Part shown: positions 22,240 to 32,803 of the stretch, piece by piece
Layout: every line of letters begins with the position of its first letter
Position numbering within the stretch: the stretch's first letter is position 1
Source of the DNA: Metarhizium brunneum
Lineage: Eukaryota; Ascomycota; Sordariomycetes; Hypocreales; Clavicipitaceae
Direction of reading: 5' to 3'
Length of the DNA stretch: 64,000 nucleotides
Assembly (NCBI RefSeq): GCF_013426205.1
Contig: NC_089427.1
Location: 2,232,001-2,296,000, forward strand
Made by a program: the position numbers and the translations under genes
Notes under the pieces: generated by a model
What the model was told of the DNA's origin: nothing
Database searches by the model: none
What the model saw: the letters and a program-made list of their open reading frames with translations, nothing else

Positions 22240-24591
22240 TGGGCGAGCACGTCGGACGGCTGCGGGCCAGGCCCAAGGGCAAGGCTCGCAAACCCAAGTG
22301 CAAATGCAAACGCAGGACGCAGACGCAGGCGTAGACGCGGTGCCTGAGAGGAGCAAGCGATTCCGTCGGTGGTCGCTGCCCTCGACGCCTCGAGGCTGTG
22401 ATGCAATGAAGCTATGATGCTATTGATGATGCGGACGAGCAAGAGGTCCGGTCGAGTCGAGTCACGACGGGATGGAACAGGCTGCGTCGAGGGTCAAACC
22501 CAAAACTAGACATGGATGTGCTTGGCGGCGGGCTGGGGCGGGAGGTCTGCCAGCTGCATCTGCGCCGTTGGGCTTGGGCCTGGGGGCTTCCCGGAGCGCT
22601 CGCAGGGGTCGAGTGTGAGCACGCACGGCCAAGAAGGGACATCGGAGAGAGGGGCGTCGCGGCCAGGGCACATGCACACATGTGCAGGCCAACAGTCAAT
22701 GATGGATCCAGTCTGGTCACTGGCCCCATTTAAACATTCAATTGCGAATGTTGGACCTGACGATTCAGTCCTCATATTCACAATGCACCTGCCGTACAGC
22801 TCTGCCCCTGTCACCAGTTATGTATTATCGATCATGCTCAGGCGACTCGTACTCTCCTACGGAGTACTTGACTACTTCTAAGTAAGTACATACAAAGCAC
22901 AGCAGGTAGGGCGGCCAAGGAGGTCGGGCATCCAGCATCCAGCATCCAGCATCCTGCCCATGCCGATTCCTCGCTCATGCGCCAGCCGGACAACTCGCCG
23001 AATACCACCAGCCCTAAAAACCAAACCACAGCCAGATTAAAAAAAAAAAGGGGGGGGGCAAGAGCAATGGTTACGGAGTAATCGGCTGCACACCACCTTT
23101 CGACAATCTTCACCCGCCCAGAGAGCCCCCACGTGCTTTAGCGGGACGACTCTGCCATCATGGTGGCCTCACCGTGGCATCGCAGTGGCAGAGTCTGCAA
23201 CAACGGATCAAATGGAACAGAATGCACCACACCCTCTCATCCTCCATCCGATAGGGGGGTTACGCCATGCCCGACATAGAAGAAAGGAAGAATGAAAAAG
23301 CAAAGGCAGCGGCATGTTCTGAGCAATCAACACTCCAACTACCTAGGCACCTAGGTACATAATGCTTGATGCTTGGCCTTCTGCTTCGTGCTGGAGCTCT
23401 GCCAGCTCCCATGTCGGAAAGCTGGGACCAAGGTCCATGACTCTGCCAGTTGACACGTCATTTTTCCTTGTCTGAGACACATCGAGAGACCGACCTTTGC
23501 CCGTGGAACCAAAAAACGGTTTGCTTCACAAACAATTGCTGCAGGACGACTCCGTACGGACTACAAATTCCCAAACGCAAAGCCATGGTCGAGCGATGCA
23601 GGCCAGACCAAGTCGCCATTGTCATGCCCGACTTGGGGTGTTGCCCGCGCGTGCACATGTATATTTCTTTATCGCTACCTAAGTCTTTCCCCCTCCTCCT
23701 CCCTCCTCTTCCATCTTGTATTTTCTTGTCAAGATTGGCGATGCCTGCATCTTCTAGAATTCTATAGTGGGCTGGCGGCCTGGTTCAACGTCACGTTTTC
23801 TGCATCGGCCGTCATAGCTCTCGCGTGGCGCGCAACCACCAACACAGGTACGTTTCTGTACATGCTACATACATGTATGTACCTTGAGTACCTGAGTATT
23901 TAGGTACCTAGAGGCATATCGAGGCACGAATGCTCTCTGTACTCCGTACTCCTCCGTCTCATCCCTCGTGCACGTCCATATCTACTGTAGGTACAGTATA
24001 TATACATATACTCTTGTACCCTCAGAACAACCCAAATGTCCTGGTTGGGTCGTTTGAAGACCCGTGGGGAAGCCAAGAAAAGCTTGATTCACTTCAATCT
24101 TTGCCTTTCTGTCAGCTCTCAAGCCACCGATGCTCCATCATCGTCCACACCTCTGTGATGACATGCTGGGGGGACATGGCACCTGCCAACTGTACCACTA
24201 AAAGTGGAGAAATCTCCTGGTAGTGTGAGCTCTTCTTCTCTCTCTATTATCACCAGATAATTCCATAGAATCAGTTCCCGTAGCTGTAGTGGTCCAGCTC
24301 GACTTTCACATCTGCGTAGCAAAAAGAAATGTTACAGCCTCAGTGTATTTCTTTACTCGTGTTGGGTATCGTCCTATGCCAGCCAACCACAAAATTGTAC
24401 AAAACACATAACCTGCGCCACTAATGCCATGAATGCTTTCCATCATCTAGTGCTCCTCACATCACGTACGCCTGTGCCAAACTCATGCCATGTATACAAT
24501 CCAGCGCCAAATCCGCCCAAAATGCAACACCCTACTTATGCAAACAGTGCCTTTATACTCCAAGACGGTCGAGTCCCCGTCAGTCTACACC
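22240..24591. other. Intergenic region upstream of palF and downstream of cdc6, 2.35 kb
   Basis: It holds no trusted gene. It contains heptamer copies at 22858, 23072, 23550-23559 (CTCCGTACGGA, inverted pair) and 23942. It also has CCTAGG-type words at about 23341-23357 and 23904-23910, a short GCATCCA tandem at 22928-22955, and a palindromic TACATACATGTATGTA near 23866. A purine-rich A9/G9 run lies at 23041-23058. The 60-100-codon frames here look random. Confidence 0.4.
22928..22955. repeat. Short tandem repeat, four units of about 7 bp (GCATCCA)
   Basis: GCATCCA occurs three times and is followed by GCATCCT. The array is bracketed by GGGCA on the left and TGCCC on the right, so the whole can fold as a weak hairpin. 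It is intergenic. Confidence 0.6.
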
Positions 24592-26484
24592 TCAGTCCAA
24601 TGCCTCACCTGACAAAATACTCCTCAAGATGCCAGCGGCTGGTCCATCGGCCACCGACTGGATTTCTTTCTCTCCTACGCAGCTAGCGATACGCTTCTCG
24701 CCTTCACTGCCAACAGTCGACTTCCGCCCACGCTTGCTAGGTGTCTGTGCCATGTTGAAGCTGCCATTCTTGCCATCCACAGCAGCAACGAGGCCCAACG
24801 TCTCCAAGCTGCCAACAACCTCTCGGAATTCTGAACTTGACAGTGGGTGCAGCAAGGAGTCTCGGGTGCACAACTGACAATATGTGTCAAAGAGAATCTT
24901 GATTGTCGGCGCCGATGACTGAGACTTGGACGGGGTGGCAGGCGTGTTGGACGCCCTCATCAACGCTCGACTCCTATTTTCGTACGCTGTCAGAGCACAG
25001 AGAGCAACCTTTTGTTGGAGATTCAGTGTCTTGAGCCGTTGAGTTGTGCCGTTGCTAAAGGCTGCAGCGGTGACCTTGTTGAGATGTCCTATCGACGCCC
25101 GAGGCGCAGTCTCTGCCGACAAGCTCTTGAGAGAGCTGGCCATAATTTGCAGAACGCTCCTCGCCGCCGATCCAACTCCCGCAGCCCCATTCACATTTTC
25201 GCTCAAGGGCCGCTTGGACGGTGTCATCTGCAGTAGCTTCTCTCGAGCCTCTTCCTCATGTTTCGATCTGGTCTCGGTTTCGATCAAGTCCAGTGCACGG
25301 CGACATATCTCAAAGGCCTTTCGAAGATCTCCAGTCTGGCTGGCGACTTTTCGAGAGCACAGCTCAATGGCGGCTGGGTGAATAAAGGGAACGTAACCGT
25401 CCTTGCCACCCTCAGGCATGAGAGACTTGAGCCTTGTGGTGATGATATTCTTAACCTGGGCGGCCGTGTATGGCAGGAACGGCAGTAGATCTGGCTTCAA
25501 ATTCTTCGACTTCAGTCGTGGCAGGAAGCGATCGGTCAAATCCAGAGCGTTTGCGATGCCGATCAGGGTCAGACGGGATGATTTTTGAAGAGACCACTCA
25601 AATACCCGGTAAAGGCTCTCAAGGCCCATGGTCATGATGTGATCGATTTCGTCCAGGGTGATTAGGTAAACTGAGGATGACTTTGTTTTGGGGCAAAATG
25701 CCAGCTGGAGTGCTGAAATAGCTTCAGTCTCTGATGAGATGTTGGTGTCTTCTCCGAGCTCGTTGAGCAAGGTGGTGTACAGGTCTTTGGAGGACTTGAT
25801 GCTCATGCAGTTGATGTATACACTCTTGATACCGTCCTTGTCGGAGAAGCCCCGAGTCATTTCTGTGATCATAGCGCTCTTGCCGGTTCCGGGTGCACCG
25901 CTAACGTAGAGACAGCCGCTTGGTGTTGACGAGCTGCAGCGGTTGAGGAACTTGATTAACTCCATCCGCTCAGATTCTCTTCCGATGAGCTGTCCTGGTT
26001 CTGCCCCACGGCTAAAGAGTTGCCGTGCAGAGTGGTAGATGGTCTGGATGGTGGACGGGGACAGAGGCGAGTTTGGAGTCAGACGTTTAAAAAGTTTTCC
26101 CGCCGACATGACCGCATGTCGAGGAGTGGTAGGATAGGCTGACAGCACATCTCGATGTCGTGGAGTCGATGGCGTGACTGGGTTCTTTTTGATGGATTCA
26201 GATCTTTGTCTCTTCCGAGGAGCATCCTCGACCACTTCCACCTCGATCTTGATGGTGTCGTGGACATCGGGAGTGCTTTGAGGGTCCTGGTTCTCCTCAT
26301 CATCCTTGTAGAGGGCATATGCGTCGTGGTGTCTGAGTCTCTTGGTGGGAGTTGCAACAACGACTATTGCTCATTCAGTCAGCCTCAGCCAATGATGTAG
26401 AGGATTCACCTTCGCATGACGTCTCCTTCACTTACCAGAATCCCCATCGTTGCGATCCCTCTTTCCCAAAGCAGAGCGAGGCAT
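24592..26484 (-). CDS. cdc6: DNA replication licensing ATPase Cdc6/Cdc18
   Basis: There are two exons, 26436-26484 and 24592-26363, with a 72-nt intron (GTAAGT donor, GCTGAC branch, CAATAG acceptor). The product is 606 residues starting MPRSALGKRDRNDGDS. The N-terminal 130 residues hold several Ser/Thr-Pro sites in a basic context (NPVTPSTPRHR, YPTTPRHA, TPNSPLSPS) and RxL-like cyclin-docking motifs (KRLRHHD, FKRLTP), as expected for CDK control. The AAA+ core has Walker A GAPGTGKSAM (about residue 172), Walker B LITLDEIDHIM (about 255), sensor 1 LIGIANALDLTDR and sensor 2 QTGDLRKAFEICRRALDL. The C-terminal winged helix follows. Cdc6 joins ORC at origins and loads MCM2-7 in G1, in the nucleus. 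The length fits the family. Confidence 0.9.
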
Positions 26485-27922
26485 TGTGATGGACAGTGCC
26501 TTCCAAATTATGGCTATGCGGTGCAATTGAAGAGCGGTTGTCCTTGCCGAAATGTTGGAATTTGGAAAACGGGGAGATGGGAAGTCGAAGGGGAGCGCAG
26601 ACCAGCGGTAGCCAGGGCAATTAAGAAGCATGGGAGGTCGTACCCATACCTGCCCTTGCGTAGCCGCGCCACAAGAGGCGTGAAGACGGACGGCGGCGCG
26701 TTGGTACGCGTGATACGCGACCGAACGCGCAAACCCATTAAATTATGGCCCGTGACGCGCGGCACGTGACGCGCCTTTCATCGGCACCACCTAAGTATGA
26801 AGAAAGACTCTGTGGTTCATTCACATCTTTACATAAATTCTTTCATGCTACGGAGCACTTTAAAGCACACTCCACATATTGTGTCTGCGTACCGAACAAA
26901 CGGGTGTATAGCTCCAGCACATGAACAGTCCATTGGATGAATTGCAGCCGTGTTCGTGATGCAATGGATCAATCATCAAACGTCCCGTGCTACTAGGAAT
27001 TTCCAACTGCGGGTGCCAACCCGAGTTTTCCACCATTCTCCGGCAATTACAAGAGCGTGTCACAAATACATGTATATCGGGCTTTTGGAGAATATTCGAG
27101 CAGTACGACGTCCTTGAAGTTTACCCTCATGACCCCCGACTTGGGCAGGACAGTCTGCAAATCTCAGTCAGTCCAATCGACCACAACACGATACATTGCC
27201 CTCTTTGAAGTGACTCTAGCGTTTGACCATCTTTCTAGATCTTCTTGCCTGTGAGCAAAGTTTTGTCCCGGAACTCATTGCCAACATGGAGCATTGATCG
27301 ACTTTTGTGGAACCATGCAAGTCGACGGGCATCATGAACCATGTGCTTGGCTTTAAGCCCTGGCGGTATTGTAACCACACCCATGTTCGATTCCGCAACG
27401 AGCAACTCCATGTTCTCTACCAAAAGCAGGGTGATTTGTGTAAGCGTTAGGGCAACACATATCTTGATGTGATTCTGGGAAGGCATCATCACGCCGCGAG
27501 AGTTGCTGCGACTACAGACTCTGACGTATTATGCGTTAGTTAGGCTCGGTTTGTATAAGAGAAGCGAGATCCGAAAGTTCCAGAATTCTGAAAAGGTTAT
27601 CAGTGACGCATATGCAAGACACATTTCTGAGGTGCCGGCAATGGAAGACTCGCGGCTTGCCATCCTCGTCATGATACTGACCCACGGCCATACCATTCGG
27701 CAAGTACGGTTGCTTGCGAAGCTTTACTATCTGAAATCTTGTCATAGCCATTATACAGAGTACTTCACCAGCACATGATTTTCTCCTTCAACAGCCTCTT
27801 GATAAACAGGGGTTCGAGGCGCCGAGTTGTCCTGACATGTTGATCAACCACGAAGCTATGCGAACGAAGAAAGGACCGAAATTTAATAATGCCCAGCATG
27901 TATTAAAATCTAACTATGGCAT
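26485..27922. other. Intergenic region with one doubtful small locus, 1.4 kb
   Basis: The 300 bases next to cdc6 are its promoter. One heptamer lies at 26849. The only protein-like open frames are on the minus strand at 27235-27751 and are listed separately. Otherwise I see nothing. Confidence 0.4.
27235..27751 (-). CDS. Doubtful two-exon small gene or gene remnant, product unknown
   Basis: Two neighbouring minus-strand frames look more protein-like than other intergenic frames. The first (from 27751, MAMTRFQIVKLRKQPYLPNG, then AVGQYHDEDGKPRVFHCRHL) stops at 27536. The second (27235 to about 27530) includes KICVALTLTQITLLLVENME, then NMGVVTIPPGLKAKHMVHDA, and ends LLTGKKI. Between them are two CTAAC words and a GTCAG acceptor near 27515, and possible GT donors at AATGTGTC and ATGCGTCAC, so an intron could join them. 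I recognise no family. The N-terminus looks incomplete (no convincing start context), which would fit a decayed gene. Confidence 0.22.
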
Positions 27923-28408
27923 CTAGAGGACGACACCGGGGGCGTCGAAGGAGCTCGTCACTCTTGGCTTGGCGGCCTCGGCCGCGTCGCTCGCGGCGTT
28001 CTGCTTTGCGTTGTTGGCGCCATTATTCTTCTGGCCTGCCTTCTGGCCTGCCTTTTGTCCGGCCTTCTGTCCTGCCTTCTGTCCTGCCTTCTGTCCTGCC
28101 TTCTGTCCGGCCTTCTGTCCGGCCTTCTGTCCGGCCTTCTGTCCTGCCTTCTGTCCTGCCTTCTGTCCTGCCTTGTTGGCGCCCTGGGCGTTGGCATTTC
28201 CGGGCGCTCGTGCCACCATCTCGACGTCCTCATCACGCTGGTCGAGGGTGACGGTGGTGTCGACTTGTCTAGCTTGAACAGCATCCGCGATTGCCGAGTC
28301 TCTAGCTGCGGCGTCAACGTCGCGCTTCTCGAAGTCGTCGGGAACGATGGATGGCGCGGCCAGCGCGCCGGTGAGGAGAGTGAGGACGAAAGCAGATGAG
28401 ACCTTCAT
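27923..28408 (-). CDS. Secreted protein with twelve tandem KAGQ repeats
   Basis: This is a single exon of 161 residues. The signal peptide is MKVSSAFVLTLLTGALAAP. A kexin-type site follows at residues 28-29 (FEKR|DVD), and further single basic sites (VQAR, LDQR, MVAR) lie ahead of the repeat. Residues about 79-126 are twelve copies of Lys-Ala-Gly-Gln encoded by a 12-bp minisatellite, flanked by Asn/Ala/Gly-rich linkers (GNANAQGANK and NNGANNAKQNAAS). There is no Cys, no membrane segment and no GPI signal. The mature protein would be strongly basic, flexible and glutamine/lysine-rich. I recognise no family. All three plus-strand frames are also open across the repeat, but only this frame gives a signal peptide and a normal start. 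Function is unknown; a surface, wall-linking or host-facing role would be inference. Confidence 0.75.
   Translation of the reverse strand: MKVSSAFVLTLLTGALAAPSIVPDDFEKRDVDAAARDSAIADAVQARQVDTTVTLDQRDEDVEMVARAPGNANAQGANKAGQKAGQKAGQKAGQKAGQKAGQKAGQKAGQKAGQKAGQKAGQKAGQKNNGANNAKQNAASDAAEAAKPRVTSSFDAPGVVL
28029..28172. repeat. 12-bp minisatellite, 12 perfect-length units
   Basis: The unit on the plus strand is TTCTGTCCTGCC. Variants come in blocks: two units with GGCCTG, one TTTTGTCCGG unit, three CCTGCC units, three CCGGCC units, three CCTGCC units. The block pattern suggests that groups of three units were copied together. It encodes the KAGQ repeats; all changes but those at third positions are silent or conservative. 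Confidence 0.95.
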
Positions 28409-30731
28409 ATTGTTGGATTAAAGAGTAGTTAGTTGTAGAAAAAAAAATAGAGGCTGTGAGAATGGAGAGTATTTGTTGAGTTGCTAATTGTGGTTGTTAT
28501 AAGGATCCTTTCGACATTGGAGTCTTGATGCGACAACTCTTTTATATTTGTATTTCTCTCGTACATCAAGCCTGTTACTCTGTGACGGTCTGGACGACGG
28601 ATCATTTTCAACCGAAACATGATCCACCGTGTTAGCGAAACTATGCAGAGGAAGAGATTGGCATCCTCATCCTGGCAAAGGGTCTCTGATCAGTGATGGG
28701 CGTTCAAGGCTCGGCAGCGCCATGCCGCTGGCGTGTCGCACAGAAAGCTTGGATGGTCTGAAGTCTGGTTTCAGCTGCGTCGTCTCGCGCAGATTATGGT
28801 GCTTGGGGAAGCCACCTGCTTGCCGTCTTGCTCTTCCTCTTGTCTTGGTCCGCCGGCGCGCTCTCATCGTGAGCCAACTGAGCCGCGAGACCCGTACAGA
28901 CAGGCTCGAGATGCCACCCCGAAACGGCAAAAGGACGAGTAATATCCAAGCATGTTCATCGGGTGGAGCTGAGACGTAAGGCTGTGCCGAAAAGGGCCTC
29001 CGAACCTCGTCGTGATGAAGCCGCGAAACTCGAATCTGGGTTTCAGCTCTTGTCTGAGTCGCTCGACTTGAAACACGTCAAACCCTGCCACCACGACGCA
29101 CCTCGGCGCATGAGATGGAAGGCAAGCCACGGCCGCGATGGTGTCTTGACAAGTTTCCATGATTGTTCCTTGCTCTTGGCGCCATTGAATGCCCGTTTCG
29201 TCTCCCCGCCTGGTTGTTCCCTCGTGGCATCTCGGCCGGATTCCGCACGAATTCCACGAAAAGCCAAGACAATTGCCCAGCTCGTTCGTCAACTACTAGC
29301 TCGGGATATTTTACACTTAAGCTCATGTCATGTTTTGTATTGAGTAAGAGCTGACACGGACCCAGTTCTTCGCCGTTTGATGCCACGAGCTCAATGACCA
29401 GTCCAACATGGAGCTCAACATGGAGCTCACTTGGCCCGAGTCGTCCTGGAAATAGAAATCTGGGGTTTCCCTGGGAGCTAGCATCTGCTGACGCGCCGTG
29501 GGAGAGGCAACGAGATAATACCGACACTAACGGCGAGCGCGAGGCCTTTTCATAGTTTGCGGATGATGAGGACGGTCTGCATACATATACCACACCATCA
29601 ATGAGACAGACGCTTATCTGGGTAATGTGCCAATTCACAGGATGGAAAATCTGACGATATCTATTCACCAATACTTTCTTGGGCCTTATTCCGCGGTAGT
29701 TGTGCTGTGGTTCAACGCAGTGTCTCGGGATACTACATCGACAATCTGGACGTTGCCAAAACTTGAACTGTGCTTGTTTTCCGGGTATTTCTCTGACAAA
29801 GGGCCAATGATGATGGGTTTTTAGCTTCGTCTTGGCTGAGCTACTCATCCATCATATGCCATAGGTCCCGCTGACACGAATTCTATCCATCTGGCGCCGA
29901 AACACGCTGGTTGTGAAACGGCTTGAGCTGAATAGTGAATACAATTCCCTGAGCATCCGGGTGTCTGTGGTCTACCAAGTCTCAGTCTGGCCCATTTATC
30001 TCGACAAAAACCATGCGGCCCAGCAGAAGAAACAAGCCAGTCTCGAGGAGATGGCCATGGCCGTGGCAGCTGCTGTTTGAAGCAGCCCTGTCACTGCGTT
30101 ACCAAGACGAGCAGGATGGCGCAGTTCAAGTCCAATGACTCTTGATCAAGAACATGGCAGAGTCAGAACATGACATGACGTTCCTCGTTCGCGTTCCGGA
30201 AAATAAACAAGTTTCCTCATTCTGATCTCCCGCATGGATGCCAGCAGCGGTCTCATTCACATGACATGGGTGAGAAGGTCAATCCCCCCTTTTGCCATGT
30301 CTAACCCTAACAGCAATGACGATCAATGAGAGCAGTAAGGTATTGGGGTATTGGGGGGGGTGTGATCCGCCAAGTCGCAGCGATCAACTAAAGAGACTCC
30401 GTCGTCATCATGCACCATGTGTCGATGCCACACGTAGTGTTGCAGGAAACGCAGCATCCAAAATACGCAAAACATTCCAAATATATCTTGATTTCTGCCA
30501 GCATTGAGGCCTCCCTTAATTTAAATGTAAGGCATTAGCTCCCCCGGAGGAAAAAAACACAATATAACTGTATTACGCCCTCAAGCTATGTACATTGACT
30601 CAACAGCCCAGTCCGTGTCTCTTGACTCCTGAGTACCCATCACCTCACTCCTCAGAGGCTCTGTTGCAGCCCTTCACGCAGCAGTAAGCCGAGTCAACTG
30701 CGCTGTTGACCAATTCCCCAGAGTCGTAGAA
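28409..30731. other. Intergenic region, 2.3 kb
   Basis: It holds the promoter of the KAGQ gene (up to about 28640) and otherwise no supported gene. The longest frame, 29078-29848 minus (256 codons), gives an unconvincing product without domains and overlaps an equally long plus-strand frame. A G8 run lies near 30353-30360. There is no heptamer copy in this stretch. Confidence 0.4.
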
Positions 30732-31414
30732 TCACTCTCGGGCGAGTTGCAGGTTTCCTTTCCTCCTCTCTCGCACGAACAACGCCGCAAAGGCCGCCGT
30801 GGCTCACGCCAACGAAACACCAACTCCGATGCCAATGGTGACGGCGGTTACGATAGGTACAGTCCCTCTGCACCGTTTCCATGGCGCGCTCGTCGCAGTC
30901 GTCAGCGCTGCAACGTCGTTTCGCAGCGCGGCATTGTCAACAATTTCTGTCCCCCCCCCCGGGGAACTATGAAGTTCCTGATGCTGAAAAGGGACAAATG
31001 ACAGGCGAATTTCCTATTGCCACATGCCCACACTCCTGAGTGCTGTTTGCCTGCTGCGAGGTGGCTCGTATCAGCCCGAGTCTTCTTTACTCCTCGGGCC
31101 GCAACGTGCTCGTTGTCATACCAAACGATTCACTGATACTGCTGCCTTTGTGGCAGTAATTCGCGCACGACTATCGACCTAAAGTTCTTGTCCGGACAGC
31201 CGGCCCGGTATATGGCCATGTTGTGCGGCCCGTAGCAAAGGCCGTTCGATAGACAACAGTGGCTTTCGTAGCAGCACCCTGAGGTTGACTTGCCTGGCCC
31301 TTGGCTGCATGGACGTAGATGAGTTGCTTCCATTCCGTTCCTCCAGTAGCAACAATGTCCTCTCGAAGTCGACATGAGCGAGAGGACTAGTAGAAATATT
31401 TGGGCGAGTTTCAT
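30732..31414 (-). pseudogene. Decayed Cys-rich secreted/single-pass membrane protein (CLSNGLC family)
   Basis: From ATG 31414 the frame encodes a signal peptide (MKLAQIFLLVLSLMSTSRG) and a Cys-rich ectodomain: CCYWRNGMEATHLRPC, SGCCYESHCCLSNGLCYG, YRAGCPDKNF. That pattern is shared by a large family of fungal secreted/membrane proteins (NGTE..PC, CC..CLSNGLC, CTDK.W). The frame ends at TGA 31130-31132. The expected continuation is present but broken: SCANYCHKGSSIS appears one frame over just after PDKNF; then the original frame resumes (WACGNRKFAC), is shifted by one base at a C10 run (30951-30960), and reaches a membrane helix TVPIVTAVTIGIGVGVSLA, an in-frame TGA at 30804-30806, then AAFAALFVRERRKG and a final stop at 30732-30734. 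I infer a pseudogene; a 94-residue secreted product could still be made. The C10 run could also be a sequencing error. Confidence 0.5.
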
Positions 31415-32803
31415 TCTGGACGTTGCTGCCTTGGATACTCCCCCGTAGTCGGCGGTGCTCTGCCTCGTGGCTGTTGCGGTCACGATTCGCCAATGGAACA
31501 GATGCGGTTGGAGGCTAATTTTTCCCTGTAGCTGTAATCCAAGACCTTTGGAAGATTGAGGTTGAATGAATTAGGAAACAAGAAACATCTTGGATTGTTC
31601 TCCCCTGACATAGGCGTCAACCATGACTGGCAACACATATTAACTTGTGACCTCGGCTAAATCCCACCCTACTTGTGAGTACTAATTTATATAATTTATA
31701 ACTTGTTCTCTGTAATATTGTGACTTGCCAAAAGCCAAAGACCTAACAAAGGGCCGCCAGAGCAGATAATTAATCATCTGTCGCCTACAGCGGCGGCGGC
31801 ACGAGCTCAGACGCACACCGCAAATATCAGGTATAGCAATAAACATCAAGTACCAATCAATCACGCATAACGGCTGAGATAATATTGGTATACATGTACG
31901 AGTCAACTCCAAAACTTGGCTGTCGGAGCTTTGCCATGAGCACGTAGCATATACCAACATGCAAGAAGCCTCTTTGACACATGGCCAATGTCTGAGAATA
32001 CCACATGCAAAATATGCCTTCTGGCAAATAGGAAAGCTGCATTACGCTAGGAATTGAAGATTTTCTGCGCAGGCTCCAGGAGCCATTGTAAGAACAAACA
32101 TTGAAGTGAATCACAGACTGAACGTCTACACAACCAACCAACCAAGACACAATCGCCGCACAGCACACAGGCAATGACACAACCGAAATTCATTCATTGC
32201 GTACCGCTACTACGTCTAACGCGTTGGAATAGACTAGACGCGTACGGTGCACAAGTAAAAAAGCGCAATCTGAGAAGCCACGCCCCGTCCTAGACTCATC
32301 CGTCGATGTGCCCCTTGCAAGCATCTTGTAGTTCGAATCAATGACAACATTGAAGTGCTCTCAAGTTCACTGTCTTATCCCAAACTATTAATCATGTGCC
32401 GGCATTGGGCTCCATCAGTGCGTAACATTCCCTGATCCTAGACTTCGTTGCCTAGGGTCACATATATACACAAGGAACATCGCCAGCCAAATGTCGGTTA
32501 TACAATTCAATCAGCTACCATCCGACCGCAAGCTATGACCCGGCTAGTAGTTGAAAGGAGCCTCCAGAAACACGCTTCTAACCACCCAAAGAAGCAGGAT
32601 ATCACACTCAGCTCCTTAAAATCATTTAGTCATCAGCAACAACGTCGTCGCAGAATACATCATACAATACAAATGAGAGTTTTGGCATGGGTCAGCTCAA
32701 AACTAGAAGAGAAAAAAAATACAGCTCTTAGCATAAACACAATGCTGGTGGTGCAATACAAAGACCACTGATCTCACATTCAGGGAGAATGATGTGTCCA
32801 TGC
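31415..32803. other. Intergenic region, 1.4 kb
   Basis: It has AT-rich stretches near 31680-31720 and 32640-32740 (the latter probably 3' UTR of the next gene). No protein-like frame, no heptamer copy, no RNA gene recognised. Confidence 0.4.

Noticed and set aside
27380..27400. TTCGATTCC word resembling a tRNA B-box
   Set aside because: No matching acceptor and anticodon arms could be found around it; it lies inside the doubtful minus-strand frame.
28029..28172. CRISPR-like regular array
   Set aside because: Units are 12 bp without spacers and lie in a coding frame of a eukaryotic secreted protein.
29078..29848. 256-codon minus frame in intergenic DNA
   Set aside because: No domain, no start or splice context, overlaps a plus frame of similar quality; composition looks random.
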